The position numbers and the translations under genes are program-made. Positions 29,670-37,386 of a stretch of DNA of 64,000 nucleotides are shown piece by piece (position 1 is the first letter of the stretch; each line of letters begins with the position of its first letter). Source of the stretch: Ralstonia pickettii. GTDB lineage: Bacteria > Pseudomonadota > Gammaproteobacteria > Burkholderiales > Burkholderiaceae. The DNA lies in NCBI RefSeq assembly GCF_000607165.1, contig NZ_JFZG01000006.1, positions 930,001-994,000 of the forward strand, written 5' to 3'. The notes beneath the pieces were generated by a model. The model had not been told where the DNA came from. It did not search any database and saw nothing but the letters and a program-made list of their open reading frames with translations.

Positions 29670-31162
29670 CGCAGCCCTCCTTCTTCGCGCATGCCAGGAA
29701 CAGGCTTGCGCGCCGGTTTGTTGGGATCGATCGGTTGCGGCAGCAGCGTGGCGACGACGAGGTTGTCTTCGCTGAAATACGTCTGCGCCACGTGCTGGAT
29801 CTGCGCCGACGTCACGGCCTTGATCTTCTCAAGCTGGCGATCAATGGACCGCCACGACAGACCGCTCATCTCGTTCATCCCGATCTCCATGCCCTGGCCG
29901 AACACCGAGTCGCGCTTGTAGATCTGGGCGGCCACAACCTGCGCCTTGACGCGCTTCAGTTCGGCATCGGTCACGCCCTCCTTGGCGATGCGCTCGATCT
30001 GCGCGCGCAGGGCCTGTTCGATCTCGGCGGTGGTGTGGCCGTCGGCGGGCGTGCCGTCCATCAGGAAGATCGAGGGGCCGCGGTTCAGGCCGTCGTAGCC
30101 GGCGTTGACGTCGTCGGCGATACGCTTTTCACCCTTGACGAGCTGGCTCGATAGGCGCGCGTTGTCATAGCCGTCGAGCACGGCCGACAGGACTTCCAGC
30201 GCGTACGGGTCGACGTCCTTTTCCACATCGATCAAACGCGGCACCTTGTATGCCAGCACAACATACGGGTTCTCGGCAGGCGCCTTCACCCAGATGCGCT
30301 TCACGCCAATCTGCTTGGGCTCTTCCTGCGCGTAGCGGCGCGGCAGCGCATGCGGCTTGAGCTTGCCGTAGGTGCGCTGCGCGAGGCGGAAGACTTCATC
30401 GGGGTTGACATCGCCCGCGACGATCACGGTGACGTTGTTGGGCGTGTACCAGGCGTGGTACCAGTTCTGCGCGTCCTGCACCGTCATCGTGTCGAGATCG
30501 CCCGGCCAGCCAATGGTCGGGTTCCGGTACGGCGCGGCGTTGAACAGCGTGGCGAGCATCTGCTCGTAGACGGTGGAACGGGCGGAGTCGTCGATGCGCA
30601 TGCGGCGCTCCTCCTTCACCACGTTCATCTCCGGCTTGAACTCCTTGTCGGTTAGCTGGAGATTGGCCATGCGATCGGCTTCAAGCCCCATCACATCGGC
30701 CAAGTGCGACTTCTCGATCTGCTGGAAATACATCGTGAAGTCGCGCGTGGTCATGGCGTTTTCACGGCCGCCTAGGGCCGCTACGCGGCGGGAGAACTCG
30801 CCGGGGCCGACAGCCTTGGTGCCCTTGAACATCATGTGCTCAAGCATGTGGGCGACGCCCGTGGTGCCATTGTGCTCGTCGATGCTGCCGGCGTGATACC
30901 AGACCATGTGCGCCACGGTGGGGGCACGGTGGTCTTCCTTGACGATCAGTTGGAGCCCGTTGGGCAGCTTGTATTCGTGCGTGTCGGACTGGCTGGCACC
31001 CACTTTGGCGCCGCTGGCGGTAGCCACCGGGCGCCCGGGCGCAGCAGCAAGTTCCTGCGCGCCAACATGGCCGGCCAGCAGGCCTGCCGCCAGGGCCGTC
31101 GCAGCCAATTGCCAGACTCGCGACCGAGCCCGGTTTGAAACGATTCGCATGGAAGAGCGCAT
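29666..31162 (-). CDS. M16-family zinc peptidase, catalytic subunit
   Basis: A 498-residue exported protease. After a signal peptide (cleavage near GHVGAQ, about residue 36), the inverted zinc motif HMLEH appears in GVAHMLEHMMFKG, followed by the distal glutamate region typical of pitrilysin/PqqL-like enzymes. I chose the ATG at 31162; 31150 is a close alternative, and neither has a strong ribosome binding site. The open frame upstream to 31462 is antisense to ftsY and is rejected. It is divergent from ftsY. Confidence 0.9.
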   Translation of the reverse strand: MRSSMRIVSNRARSRVWQLAATALAAGLLAGHVGAQELAAAPGRPVATASGAKVGASQSDTHEYKLPNGLQLIVKEDHRAPTVAHMVWYHAGSIDEHNGTTGVAHMLEHMMFKGTKAVGPGEFSRRVAALGGRENAMTTRDFTMYFQQIEKSHLADVMGLEADRMANLQLTDKEFKPEMNVVKEERRMRIDDSARSTVYEQMLATLFNAAPYRNPTIGWPGDLDTMTVQDAQNWYHAWYTPNNVTVIVAGDVNPDEVFRLAQRTYGKLKPHALPRRYAQEEPKQIGVKRIWVKAPAENPYVVLAYKVPRLIDVEKDVDPYALEVLSAVLDGYDNARLSSQLVKGEKRIADDVNAGYDGLNRGPSIFLMDGTPADGHTTAEIEQALRAQIERIAKEGVTDAELKRVKAQVVAAQIYKRDSVFGQGMEIGMNEMSGLSWRSIDRQLEKIKAVTSAQIQHVAQTYFSEDNLVVATLLPQPIDPNKPARKPVPGMREEGGLR

Positions 31163-31222
31163 AAGGGCTGTCTGATAAAATTCGACGCTTGATTCTAACG
31201 GCGAAATAGACTGCCTTTTACG

Positions 31223-32407
31223 ATGTTTAGTTTCTGGAAGAAGCGCAAGGCAGAGCCCCAACCGGCCGCCGAACCCACGCCCGCAGCGGCGTCTGAAGCC
31301 GCGCAGGCACCTGCCCCGGCTGCCATCCCTGCCCCCGCGCCCGTACCCGCCCCGGTTGCAGCCCCCCAGCCCGTCGCTGCGCCTGCTCCCGTACCTGTCG
31401 CCCTCCCGGCTCACATTGCCGTGCCGGACGCACCTGCCGTGCAGCCTGCACTCGACGTGCAAGCCGACGATGTCGAGACCGTGCCCACGCCCGCCGTGAT
31501 CGAACAGGCCCGCAAGGGCTGGATGTCGCGCCTGCGCTCCGGCCTGTCGAAGACGAGCAAGGGCCTGACCACGCTGTTCGTTGGCGTGAAGGTGGACGAA
31601 GCGCTGTTCGAAGAACTGGAGACCGCGCTGCTGATGGCCGACGCTGGTGTCGACGCCACCGAATACCTACTGGGCGAACTGCGCCGCCGCATCAAAGCTC
31701 AGCGCATCGAAACCGCCGAAGGCGTGAAGACCGCCCTGCGCGACTTGCTGGTCGAGCTACTGCACCCCTTGGAAAAAACCATGGTGCTCGGCCGCGAACA
31801 GCCGATGGTGATCATGATCGCGGGCGTGAACGGCGCCGGCAAGACGACCAGCATCGGCAAGCTGTGCAAGCACTTCCAGACCTACGGCCAATCGGTGCTG
31901 CTGGCCGCGGGTGACACGTTCCGCGCCGCCGCGCGAGAGCAACTCGTGATCTGGGGTCAGCGCAACAACGTCACGGTGGTGGCGCAGGAATCGGGCGACC
32001 CGGCCGCCGTGATCTTCGATGCGGTGAACGCCGCACGCGCACGCGGCATCGACATCGTCATGGCCGACACCGCCGGCCGCCTGCCGACGCAGTTGCACCT
32101 GATGGAAGAACTCAAGAAGGTGCGCCGTGTGACCGCCAAGGCGATGGCCACGGCGCCGCACGAAACGCTGCTGGTGATCGATGGCAACACGGGGCAGAAC
32201 GCCCTCGCGCAAGTCAAAGCCTTTGATGAAGCGCTGGGCCTCACGGGCCTGATCGTCACCAAGCTGGATGGCACTGCCAAGGGCGGCATCCTGGCCGCCA
32301 TCGCACGGCAGCGTCCGGTGCCGGTGTACTTCATCGGCGTGGGTGAGCAGGTTGAAGACCTGCAGCCGTTCTCTGCGCGGGAATTTGCTGACGCGTTGTT
32401 GGGATAA
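31223..32407 (+). CDS. ftsY: Signal recognition particle receptor FtsY
   Basis: FtsY docks SRP-ribosome complexes at the membrane. The 394-residue protein has an Ala/Pro-rich N-terminal A region (residues 10-90) in place of the long acidic region of E. coli, then the NG domain with G1 GVNGAGKTT, the DTAGRLPTQ segment and TKLDGTAKGG. It lies divergent from the M16 genes, next to rsmD and coaD, a known neighbourhood. Confidence 0.95.
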   Translation: MFSFWKKRKAEPQPAAEPTPAAASEAAQAPAPAAIPAPAPVPAPVAAPQPVAAPAPVPVALPAHIAVPDAPAVQPALDVQADDVETVPTPAVIEQARKGWMSRLRSGLSKTSKGLTTLFVGVKVDEALFEELETALLMADAGVDATEYLLGELRRRIKAQRIETAEGVKTALRDLLVELLHPLEKTMVLGREQPMVIMIAGVNGAGKTTSIGKLCKHFQTYGQSVLLAAGDTFRAAAREQLVIWGQRNNVTVVAQESGDPAAVIFDAVNAARARGIDIVMADTAGRLPTQLHLMEELKKVRRVTAKAMATAPHETLLVIDGNTGQNALAQVKAFDEALGLTGLIVTKLDGTAKGGILAAIARQRPVPVYFIGVGEQVEDLQPFSAREFADALLG

Positions 32408-32449
32408 ACGATGAACCCGGCGTCGCAATGACGCCGGAATCCTTACTGC

Positions 32450-33100
32450 TTACGCGGAAACCGCATCCGGCTGCACCCCAGGCGCAGCCCTCTGAAACGC
32501 CTCCTGCGCCATGCAGTGCTCAAAGATGCGCGCAAGCGTCGGGTAATCCTCCACCGCCACATCAAACCGCTTGCCGTTGAACACCTGCGGCACGAGGCAC
32601 GCGTCCGCCAGCGTCGGCGTGTCGCCAACACAGTAGGCGCCCGTGAGCGGAGACGCCGACAGCCGCGTCTCCAACGCTGCAAACCCCAGCTTCACCCAGT
32701 GGCGGTACCAGTCGTTGCGCGCCTCTTCTTCCACGTTGAAGGTGTTCTTCAGATACTTGAGCACGCGCGGATTGTTCAGCGGATGGATCTCGCACGCGAT
32801 GGCCAGCGCAATCGCACGGATGTGGGCGCGGTTGCTTGGCGAGCCCGGCAGCAGCGTGGGCTCGGGATGCGTCTCTTCCAGGTATTCGACGATCGCCAAG
32901 GACTGGTTCAGCACGTCGTTGCCGTCACACAGCACGGGCACCAGCGCATCGGGGTTCAGCTTGACGAAGTCGGGCGCCATCTGCTCGCCCTTGAGCAGGT
33001 GCACCGGCGCGTAGTCGTACGGCAGGCCCTTGACCTCCAGGGCGATGCGCACACGGAACGACGCCGAGCTGCGGAAGTAGTTATACAGCTTGATCGACAT
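32450..33100 (-). CDS. maiA: Maleylacetoacetate isomerase (zeta-class GST)
   Basis: A 216-residue glutathione S-transferase. The N-terminal motif SSASFRVRIALEVKGL (residues 11-26) is the zeta-class SSxSxRVR active site, here with Ala where Cys is usual, and the helical C-terminal domain follows. Zeta GSTs isomerize maleylacetoacetate in tyrosine catabolism or maleylpyruvate in gentisate catabolism. The next gene upstream on the strand encodes an FAH-family hydrolase, which would act on the product, so the pair makes metabolic sense. Confidence 0.85.
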   Translation of the reverse strand: MSIKLYNYFRSSASFRVRIALEVKGLPYDYAPVHLLKGEQMAPDFVKLNPDALVPVLCDGNDVLNQSLAIVEYLEETHPEPTLLPGSPSNRAHIRAIALAIACEIHPLNNPRVLKYLKNTFNVEEEARNDWYRHWVKLGFAALETRLSASPLTGAYCVGDTPTLADACLVPQVFNGKRFDVAVEDYPTLARIFEHCMAQEAFQRAAPGVQPDAVSA

Positions 33101-33118
33101 GGCTTCTGACTCTTCCGC

Positions 33119-33820
33119 TCAAATGACCTTCACATGCAGCTCGCCCACGCCGTCGATCTTGCCGACCATCAGGTCGCCGACGACAACCGGGCCGACGCCT
33201 TCGGGCGTGCCGGTGTAGATCAGATCGCCGGGGCGCAGTTCGAACAGGCGCGACAGATACGCAATGGTTTCCGGCACCGACCAGATCAGGTCCGACAGGT
33301 CACCGCGCTGGTGTTCGCGGCCATTGACCGACAGCGTGACGGCGCCCTTGTCTGCGTGGGCGACATCCTTGGCCGGGACGATCGGCCCGATGGGTGCCGA
33401 GCCGTCGAACGCCTTGCCGGTTTCCCACGGGCGACCGCCCTTCTTGGCGGCGTTCTGCAGGTCGCGGCGCGTCATGTCCAGGCCGACGGCGTAACCGTAG
33501 ATGTGGTTGGCTGCGGTTTCCACAGAGATGTCGCGGCCGCCCGTGCCGATGGCGACCACGAGTTCGATCTCGTAGTGGCAATCCTTGGTTTCGGTCGGGT
33601 AGACGAACTGGCCGGTCTCACCGTCGGGGATGTAGCGCACGGCGTCGGCCGGCTTGCAGAAGAAGAACGGCGGTTCGCGGTCGGGGTCGGAGCCCATCTC
33701 GCGGGCATGGGCGGCGTAGTTGCGGCCGACGCAATACACGCGGCGCACCGGAAACTGGCCATGCCCGCCACGGACGGGAATGCCATTGACGGCGGGCGGG
33801 GTGACGACGAACTCGGTCAT
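33119..33820 (-). CDS. Fumarylacetoacetate hydrolase family protein
   Basis: A 233-residue single-domain FAH-family hydrolase. It shows the metal-site pattern YCVGRNYAAHA, PPFFFCKPADA and CHYEIELVVAIG, with GxYGYAVGLDMTRRD-like sequence after it. This short form acts on fumarylpyruvate or similar acylpyruvates more often than on fumarylacetoacetate itself. It precedes maiA by 18 bases on the same strand, so the two probably form an aromatic-catabolism operon. No ring-cleaving dioxygenase is nearby. Confidence 0.87.
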   Translation of the reverse strand: MTEFVVTPPAVNGIPVRGGHGQFPVRRVYCVGRNYAAHAREMGSDPDREPPFFFCKPADAVRYIPDGETGQFVYPTETKDCHYEIELVVAIGTGGRDISVETAANHIYGYAVGLDMTRRDLQNAAKKGGRPWETGKAFDGSAPIGPIVPAKDVAHADKGAVTLSVNGREHQRGDLSDLIWSVPETIAYLSRLFELRPGDLIYTGTPEGVGPVVVGDLMVGKIDGVGELHVKVI

Positions 33821-33968
33821 GCGGGTCTCCTGGGACTAAGCTGGATTGGAACAGGTGGGGACACTGCGGCCACCGCCCCCCGGCGACCGACGAGTTTGCG
33901 AGAATACACCCGCACCGGCCCGGCGCGGTTCTTGCATGAGTGGCGTGCACCCTGCCCCACTTTGCACC

Positions 33969-34607
33969 ATGCAAACGAAACCGCCCGCCCCATCTGCCCC
34001 GCCTGCCGCCCTGCACCCGGCCGCGCCGATGCGCGTGCTGCTCGTGCGCGATCCGCTCGATGCTGAACAGATCAACCTGGAGCTGATCCGCGCCGGCCTT
34101 GCGGAGGCCGGTTTTGTCGACGTGGGCCTGGCGGATGCCGACCTGACGCTGCCGGAGCGCATTGCAGAGACACAGCCCGACATGGTGATCGTCGCGTCCG
34201 AATCGGCCGCGCGGGACACCATCGAGCACGTCTGCGTGGCCACACAGCACGCGCCGCGCCCGATCGTGCTGTTTACCGACAACGACGACGCCACACGCAT
34301 CAAGACGGCGTTTGCCGCCGGCATCACGGCCTACATCGTCGACGGCATCAAGCCCACGCGCGTCAAGGCCGTGCTGGACGTGGCCTACGCTCGCTTCGAG
34401 CACGAGAGTGCGTTGCGCGCCGAACTGGATACCGCCAAGACGCAGCTGGCCGAACGCAAGGTGCTCGAACGCGCCAAGGGCCTGCTGATGAAGCAGATGA
34501 GCCTGTCGGAGGACGACGCCTTCAAGCGCCTGCGCAAAATGGCCATGGACCGCAACATCAAGCTGGTGGAAGCCGCCCAACGCGTCATCGATGTAATGGC
34601 CAGTTGA
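33969..34607 (+). CDS. nasT: NasT-like ANTAR-domain antitermination regulator
   Basis: A 212-residue regulator. After a Pro-rich N-terminal tail, residues 21-140 form a response-receiver fold (MRVLLVRDPLD onward), and the C-terminal 60 residues are an ANTAR RNA-binding domain (LAERKVLERAKGLLMKQMSLSEDDAFKRLRKMAMD). The position of the usual phospho-Asp, in DMVIVASES, reads Ala-Ser, so it is a pseudo-receiver, as expected if control is by a sensor protein rather than a kinase. NasT proteins bind paired hexaloop hairpins in nitrate-gene leaders and prevent termination; such a leader lies at 35063-35169. An ATG at 34029 (MRVLLV) is an alternative start. Confidence 0.88.
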   Translation: MQTKPPAPSAPPAALHPAAPMRVLLVRDPLDAEQINLELIRAGLAEAGFVDVGLADADLTLPERIAETQPDMVIVASESAARDTIEHVCVATQHAPRPIVLFTDNDDATRIKTAFAAGITAYIVDGIKPTRVKAVLDVAYARFEHESALRAELDTAKTQLAERKVLERAKGLLMKQMSLSEDDAFKRLRKMAMDRNIKLVEAAQRVIDVMAS

Positions 34608-34698
34608 GCGGTCGGGCCACCGCCCAGTTTTGGTGCGTCGCACAACTCCGGCGCTGGAAACGCACCAGTCGCGCGCGGCTTTCCGGACCTCACAGGCT

Positions 34699-35016
34699 CA
34701 GTTCCGAACCCCAACCGTCGAGCTAAAAGCCCCACGCGCCGAGTTCCGAACCTCAACCGTCGAGCTAAAAGCCTCACGCGCCGAGTTCCGAACCTCAACC
34801 GCCGAGCCAAAAGCCTCACGCGCTGAGTTCCTAACCTCAACCGCCGAGCCAAAAGCCCCACGCGCCGGGTTCCGAACCTCAACCGCCGAGCTAAAAGCCT
34901 CACGCGCCGGGTTCCGAACCTCAACCGCCGAGCTAAAAGCCTCACGCGCTGAGTTCCTAACCTCAACCGCCGAGTTAAAAGCCTCGCGCGCCGAGCTCTG
35001 AACTCGGAACGCCGAG
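34699..35016. repeat. Seven 42-bp tandem repeats plus a degenerate partial copy
   Basis: Complete units begin at 34699, 34741, 34783, 34825, 34867, 34909 and 34951, and a worn partial copy covers 34993-35016. Copies differ by only a few bases (for example TTCCGAA or TTCCTAA, CCGTCG or CCGCCG). Each contains an imperfect dyad GAG-TTC-C-GAA-C-CTC and an AT-rich CTAAAAG. The length is a multiple of three, so several frames stay open through it and would encode a 14-residue repeat, but no frame has an ATG with a ribosome binding site. It lies directly upstream of a sigma-54-type promoter. Confidence 0.95.
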
Positions 35017-35032
35017 CCCCATTGCTCAACGT

Positions 35033-35048
35033 TGGCATACCCCTTGCA
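35033..35048 (+). promoter_or_regulatory. Sigma-54 (-24/-12) promoter for the nitrate transporter operon
   Basis: TGGCATACCCCTTGCA matches the consensus TGGCAC-N5-TTGCW in all the key positions, with GG at -24 and GC at -12 spaced correctly. Transcription would start near 35059, just before the first leader hairpin at 35063. rpoN is in the same window. An enhancer-binding protein would be required; none is encoded nearby. Confidence 0.8.
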
Positions 35049-35062
35049 AGTGTCGCTGCGAA

Positions 35063-35104
35063 GCCGATGCCAACGTGGGTATCGGCATGGGACAACGGCG
35101 TCCC
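35063..35104 (+). promoter_or_regulatory. Dual hexaloop ANTAR-target RNA motif
   Basis: Hairpin P1 is GCCGATGCC, loop AACGTG, GGTATCGGC (35063-35086; one G-U pair). Hairpin P2 is GGGAC, loop AACGGC, GTCCC (35089-35104). Both loops are six bases with A at position 1 and G at position 4, the known ANTAR recognition signature, and the hairpins are two bases apart. P2 shares 35097-35104 with the 5' arm of the downstream terminator, so the two structures exclude each other. Confidence 0.85.
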
Positions 35105-35169
35105 GACGCACAGCTCTGCGACCCCTCCTCTGCGATGGGCGATGGCGCGCGTCGGGACGCCTTTTCTTT
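35097..35169 (+). terminator. Conditional terminator (attenuator) in the nitrate operon leader
   Basis: GGCGTCCCGACGC (35097-35109) pairs perfectly over 13 bp with GCGTCGGGACGCC (35149-35161) and is followed by TTTTCTTT, then at once by the GGAG of the transporter gene. The loop is 39 bases. A terminator in this place only makes sense if it is regulated, and it overlaps the ANTAR hairpin P2. Confidence 0.87.
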
Positions 35170-35179
35170 GGAGCCATGG

Positions 35180-36460
35180 ATGGCCGCGCCAGACAAGACC
35201 GACGCCCTCGTCAATCCGATCAACCCCAAGCGCCGCAGCATCATGAAAGCCGCGGCGACGATTGCAGGAGGCAGTGCCGTGGCATTGATCGATCCGCTGG
35301 TGCGTGCCGGTGCCTGGGCCGCTGGCTCCGATGCGCCCGAGAAGACGGAGCTGAAGGTCGGCTTCATCCCGCTCACGGACTGCGCCTCGGTGGTCATGGC
35401 GTCCACGCTGGGCATCGACAAGAAGTACGGCATCAAGATCACGCCGTCGAAAGAAGCCTCGTGGGCCGGCGTGCGCGACAAGCTCGTGTCGGGCGACCTG
35501 GATGCGGCGCACGTGCTCTACGGCTTGATCTACGGCGTGCAGCTCGGCATCGGCGGCCCCAAGAAGGACATGGCCGTGCTGATGACGCTCAACAACAACG
35601 GCCAGGCGATCACGCTGTCATCCAAGCTCAAGGAAGCAGGCGTCAAGGACGGCACGTCGTTGAAGGCCGTCATGGCGAAGGACAAGCGCGAATATGTGTT
35701 CGCGCAGACCTTCCCGACCGGCACGCACGCGATGTGGCTGTACTACTGGCTGGCCGCGCACGGCATCCACCCGCTGCAGGACGCCAAGGCGATCACCGTG
35801 CCGCCGCCGCAGATGGTGGCCAACATGCGCGTGGGCAACATGGATGGCTTCTGCGTGGGCGAGCCGTGGGGCGCCCGCGCGATTGCCGACAACATCGGCT
35901 TTACCGCCGAGACCACACAGGCCATCTGGAAAGACCATCCGGAGAAGGTGCTGGGCACCACGGCGGAGTTCGTGCAGAAGTATCCGAACACGGCACGCGC
36001 GCTCACGGCTGCGGTATTGGAGGCAAGCAAGTTCATCGATGCGTCGGCATCGAACCGCCGCAAGACGGCCGAGACCATTGCCGCCAAGTCCTACGTCAAC
36101 ACCGACATGGACATCATTCTCGACCGCATGTTGGGCCGCTACTCGAATGGTCTGGGCAAGACCTGGGACGACCCGGACCCGATGCGCTTCTATCACGATG
36201 GGGCGGTCAACTTCCCGTACCTGTCAGACGGCATGTGGTTCCTCACCCAGCACAAGCGCTGGGGCCTGCTGAAGGCGCATCCGGACTACCTGGCCGTGGC
36301 CAAGCAGGTCAACCGCGTCGACATCTTCAAGCAAGCCGCTGCCGCCACCGGCACACCGCTGCCCAAGAGCGACATGCGCACCGCCAAGCTGATCGACGGC
36401 GTGGTGTGGGATGCGAAGAACCCCGCCGCGTATGCCGACGGCTTCAAGCTGAAAGCCTGA
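35180..36460 (+). CDS. nrtA: Nitrate ABC transporter substrate-binding protein (NrtA/CmpA family)
   Basis: A 426-residue periplasmic binding protein of the NrtA/CmpA/NasF family for nitrate or nitrite. The N terminus has a twin-arginine signal (KRRSIMKAAAT) and a hydrophobic stretch, so it is probably exported folded by Tat. The mature part starts near LKVGFIPLTDCASVVMA and shows the NrtA pattern (LGIDKKYGI, MDGFCVGEPWGARAI). The ATG at 35180 is set by GGAG 6 bases upstream; an upstream frame to 35075 would run through the leader hairpins. Permease and ATPase genes follow. Confidence 0.93.
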   Translation: MAAPDKTDALVNPINPKRRSIMKAAATIAGGSAVALIDPLVRAGAWAAGSDAPEKTELKVGFIPLTDCASVVMASTLGIDKKYGIKITPSKEASWAGVRDKLVSGDLDAAHVLYGLIYGVQLGIGGPKKDMAVLMTLNNNGQAITLSSKLKEAGVKDGTSLKAVMAKDKREYVFAQTFPTGTHAMWLYYWLAAHGIHPLQDAKAITVPPPQMVANMRVGNMDGFCVGEPWGARAIADNIGFTAETTQAIWKDHPEKVLGTTAEFVQKYPNTARALTAAVLEASKFIDASASNRRKTAETIAAKSYVNTDMDIILDRMLGRYSNGLGKTWDDPDPMRFYHDGAVNFPYLSDGMWFLTQHKRWGLLKAHPDYLAVAKQVNRVDIFKQAAAATGTPLPKSDMRTAKLIDGVVWDAKNPAAYADGFKLKA

Positions 36461-36515
36461 CGCTGCTGCCCTCCTGAATTTCTGATTGCGGTCCCTCACG
36501 TCGATGGAGCCCGAC

Positions 36516-37367
36516 ATGAACACGCTCGTCAAAACGTTGTCCGGCGTGCAGTCCGACGCCGCCCCTGAACGTCGCCGCTTGGTTGCGCGCGACTGGTTTG
36601 TTGCAGCTGTAGTGAAAGGCTTTCCGCCCGCGCTGGGCTTCGCACTGTTCGTGCTGGCTTGGCAGGGCATCGCCTCGGCCATCCCGGCGCTGCCCACACC
36701 GGCGGTGACGTGGAAAGCGGCGGTCACACTGTTTGCCGATCCGTTCTACCGCAATGGCCCGAATGACCAAGGTGTGGGCTGGAACGTGCTGGCGTCGCTG
36801 GCGCGCGTGGGTGCGGGCTTCGGCATGGCCGCGGTCATCGGCATTCCGGCGGGCTTCATCATCGGGCGCTTTGCGTTTCTGAATGCGATGGCCTCGCCCA
36901 TCATCAGCCTGCTGCGGCCGGTGTCGCCGCTGGCGTGGCTGCCGATCGGGCTGCTGCTGTTCAAGTCGGCCAACCCGGCGGCCATCTGGGCGATCTTCAT
37001 CTGCTCGATCTGGCCGATGGTCATCAACACCGCCGTGGGCGTGACGCGCGTGCCGCAGGACTACCTGAACGTGGCGCGTGTGCTGAACCTGTCTGAGTGG
37101 AAGGTGTTCACGCGCGTGCTGTTTCCCGCCGTGCTGCCGTACATGCTGACGGGCGTGCGGTTGTCCATCGGCACCGCGTGGCTGGTGATCGTGGCGGCAG
37201 AGATGCTCACCGGCGGTGTCGGCATCGGCTTCTGGCTGTGGGACGAGTGGAACAACCTGAAGGTCGAGCACATCGTCATCGCCATCTTCGTGATTGGGGT
37301 GGTGGGCTTGCTGCTGGAGCACGCGCTGCTGGCGATTGCACGGCGCTTCTCATACGACGCGGTTTGA
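36516..37367 (+). CDS. nrtB: Nitrate ABC transporter permease
   Basis: A 283-residue inner-membrane permease of the NrtB/NtrB family with about six membrane helices. The EAA-type cytoplasmic loop that docks the ATPase is around [27 protein letters not shown] lies about 8 bases before the ATG at 36516; an in-frame ATG at 36504 overlaps that site. It follows nrtA by 55 bases and precedes the ATPase gene by 19, so it is one operon. Confidence 0.93.
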   Translation: MNTLVKTLSGVQSDAAPERRRLVARDWFVAAVVKGFPPALGFALFVLAWQGIASAIPALPTPAVTWKAAVTLFADPFYRNGPNDQGVGWNVLASLARVGAGFGMAAVIGIPAGFIIGRFAFLNAMASPIISLLRPVSPLAWLPIGLLLFKSANPAAIWAIFICSIWPMVINTAVGVTRVPQDYLNVARVLNLSEWKVFTRVLFPAVLPYMLTGVRLSIGTAWLVIVAAEMLTGGVGIGFWLWDEWNNLKVEHIVIAIFVIGVVGLLLEHALLAIARRFSYDAV

Positions 37368-37386
37368 GGTAAATGGGGGGATCGCC

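Noticed and set aside
34631-34667. Inverted repeat TGGTGCG ... CGCACCA after nasT as a terminator or NtrC site
   Set aside because: There is no T-run, and the half-sites are in the opposite orientation to the NtrC consensus. Significance is unclear.
34630-35001. Plus-strand open frame of 123 codons encoding a 14-residue repeat
   Set aside because: It starts with TTG, has no ribosome binding site, and owes its length to a stop-free repeat unit that is a multiple of three; other frames are equally open. Kept as a repeat feature.
34699-35016. CRISPR-like array
   Set aside because: Units are directly adjacent without unique spacers, and no cas genes are present.
34385-35512. Minus-strand open frame of 375 codons through the repeats
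   Set aside because: It runs antisense to nasT and nrtA and to the leader hairpins, and is open only because of GC bias and the repeat periodicity.
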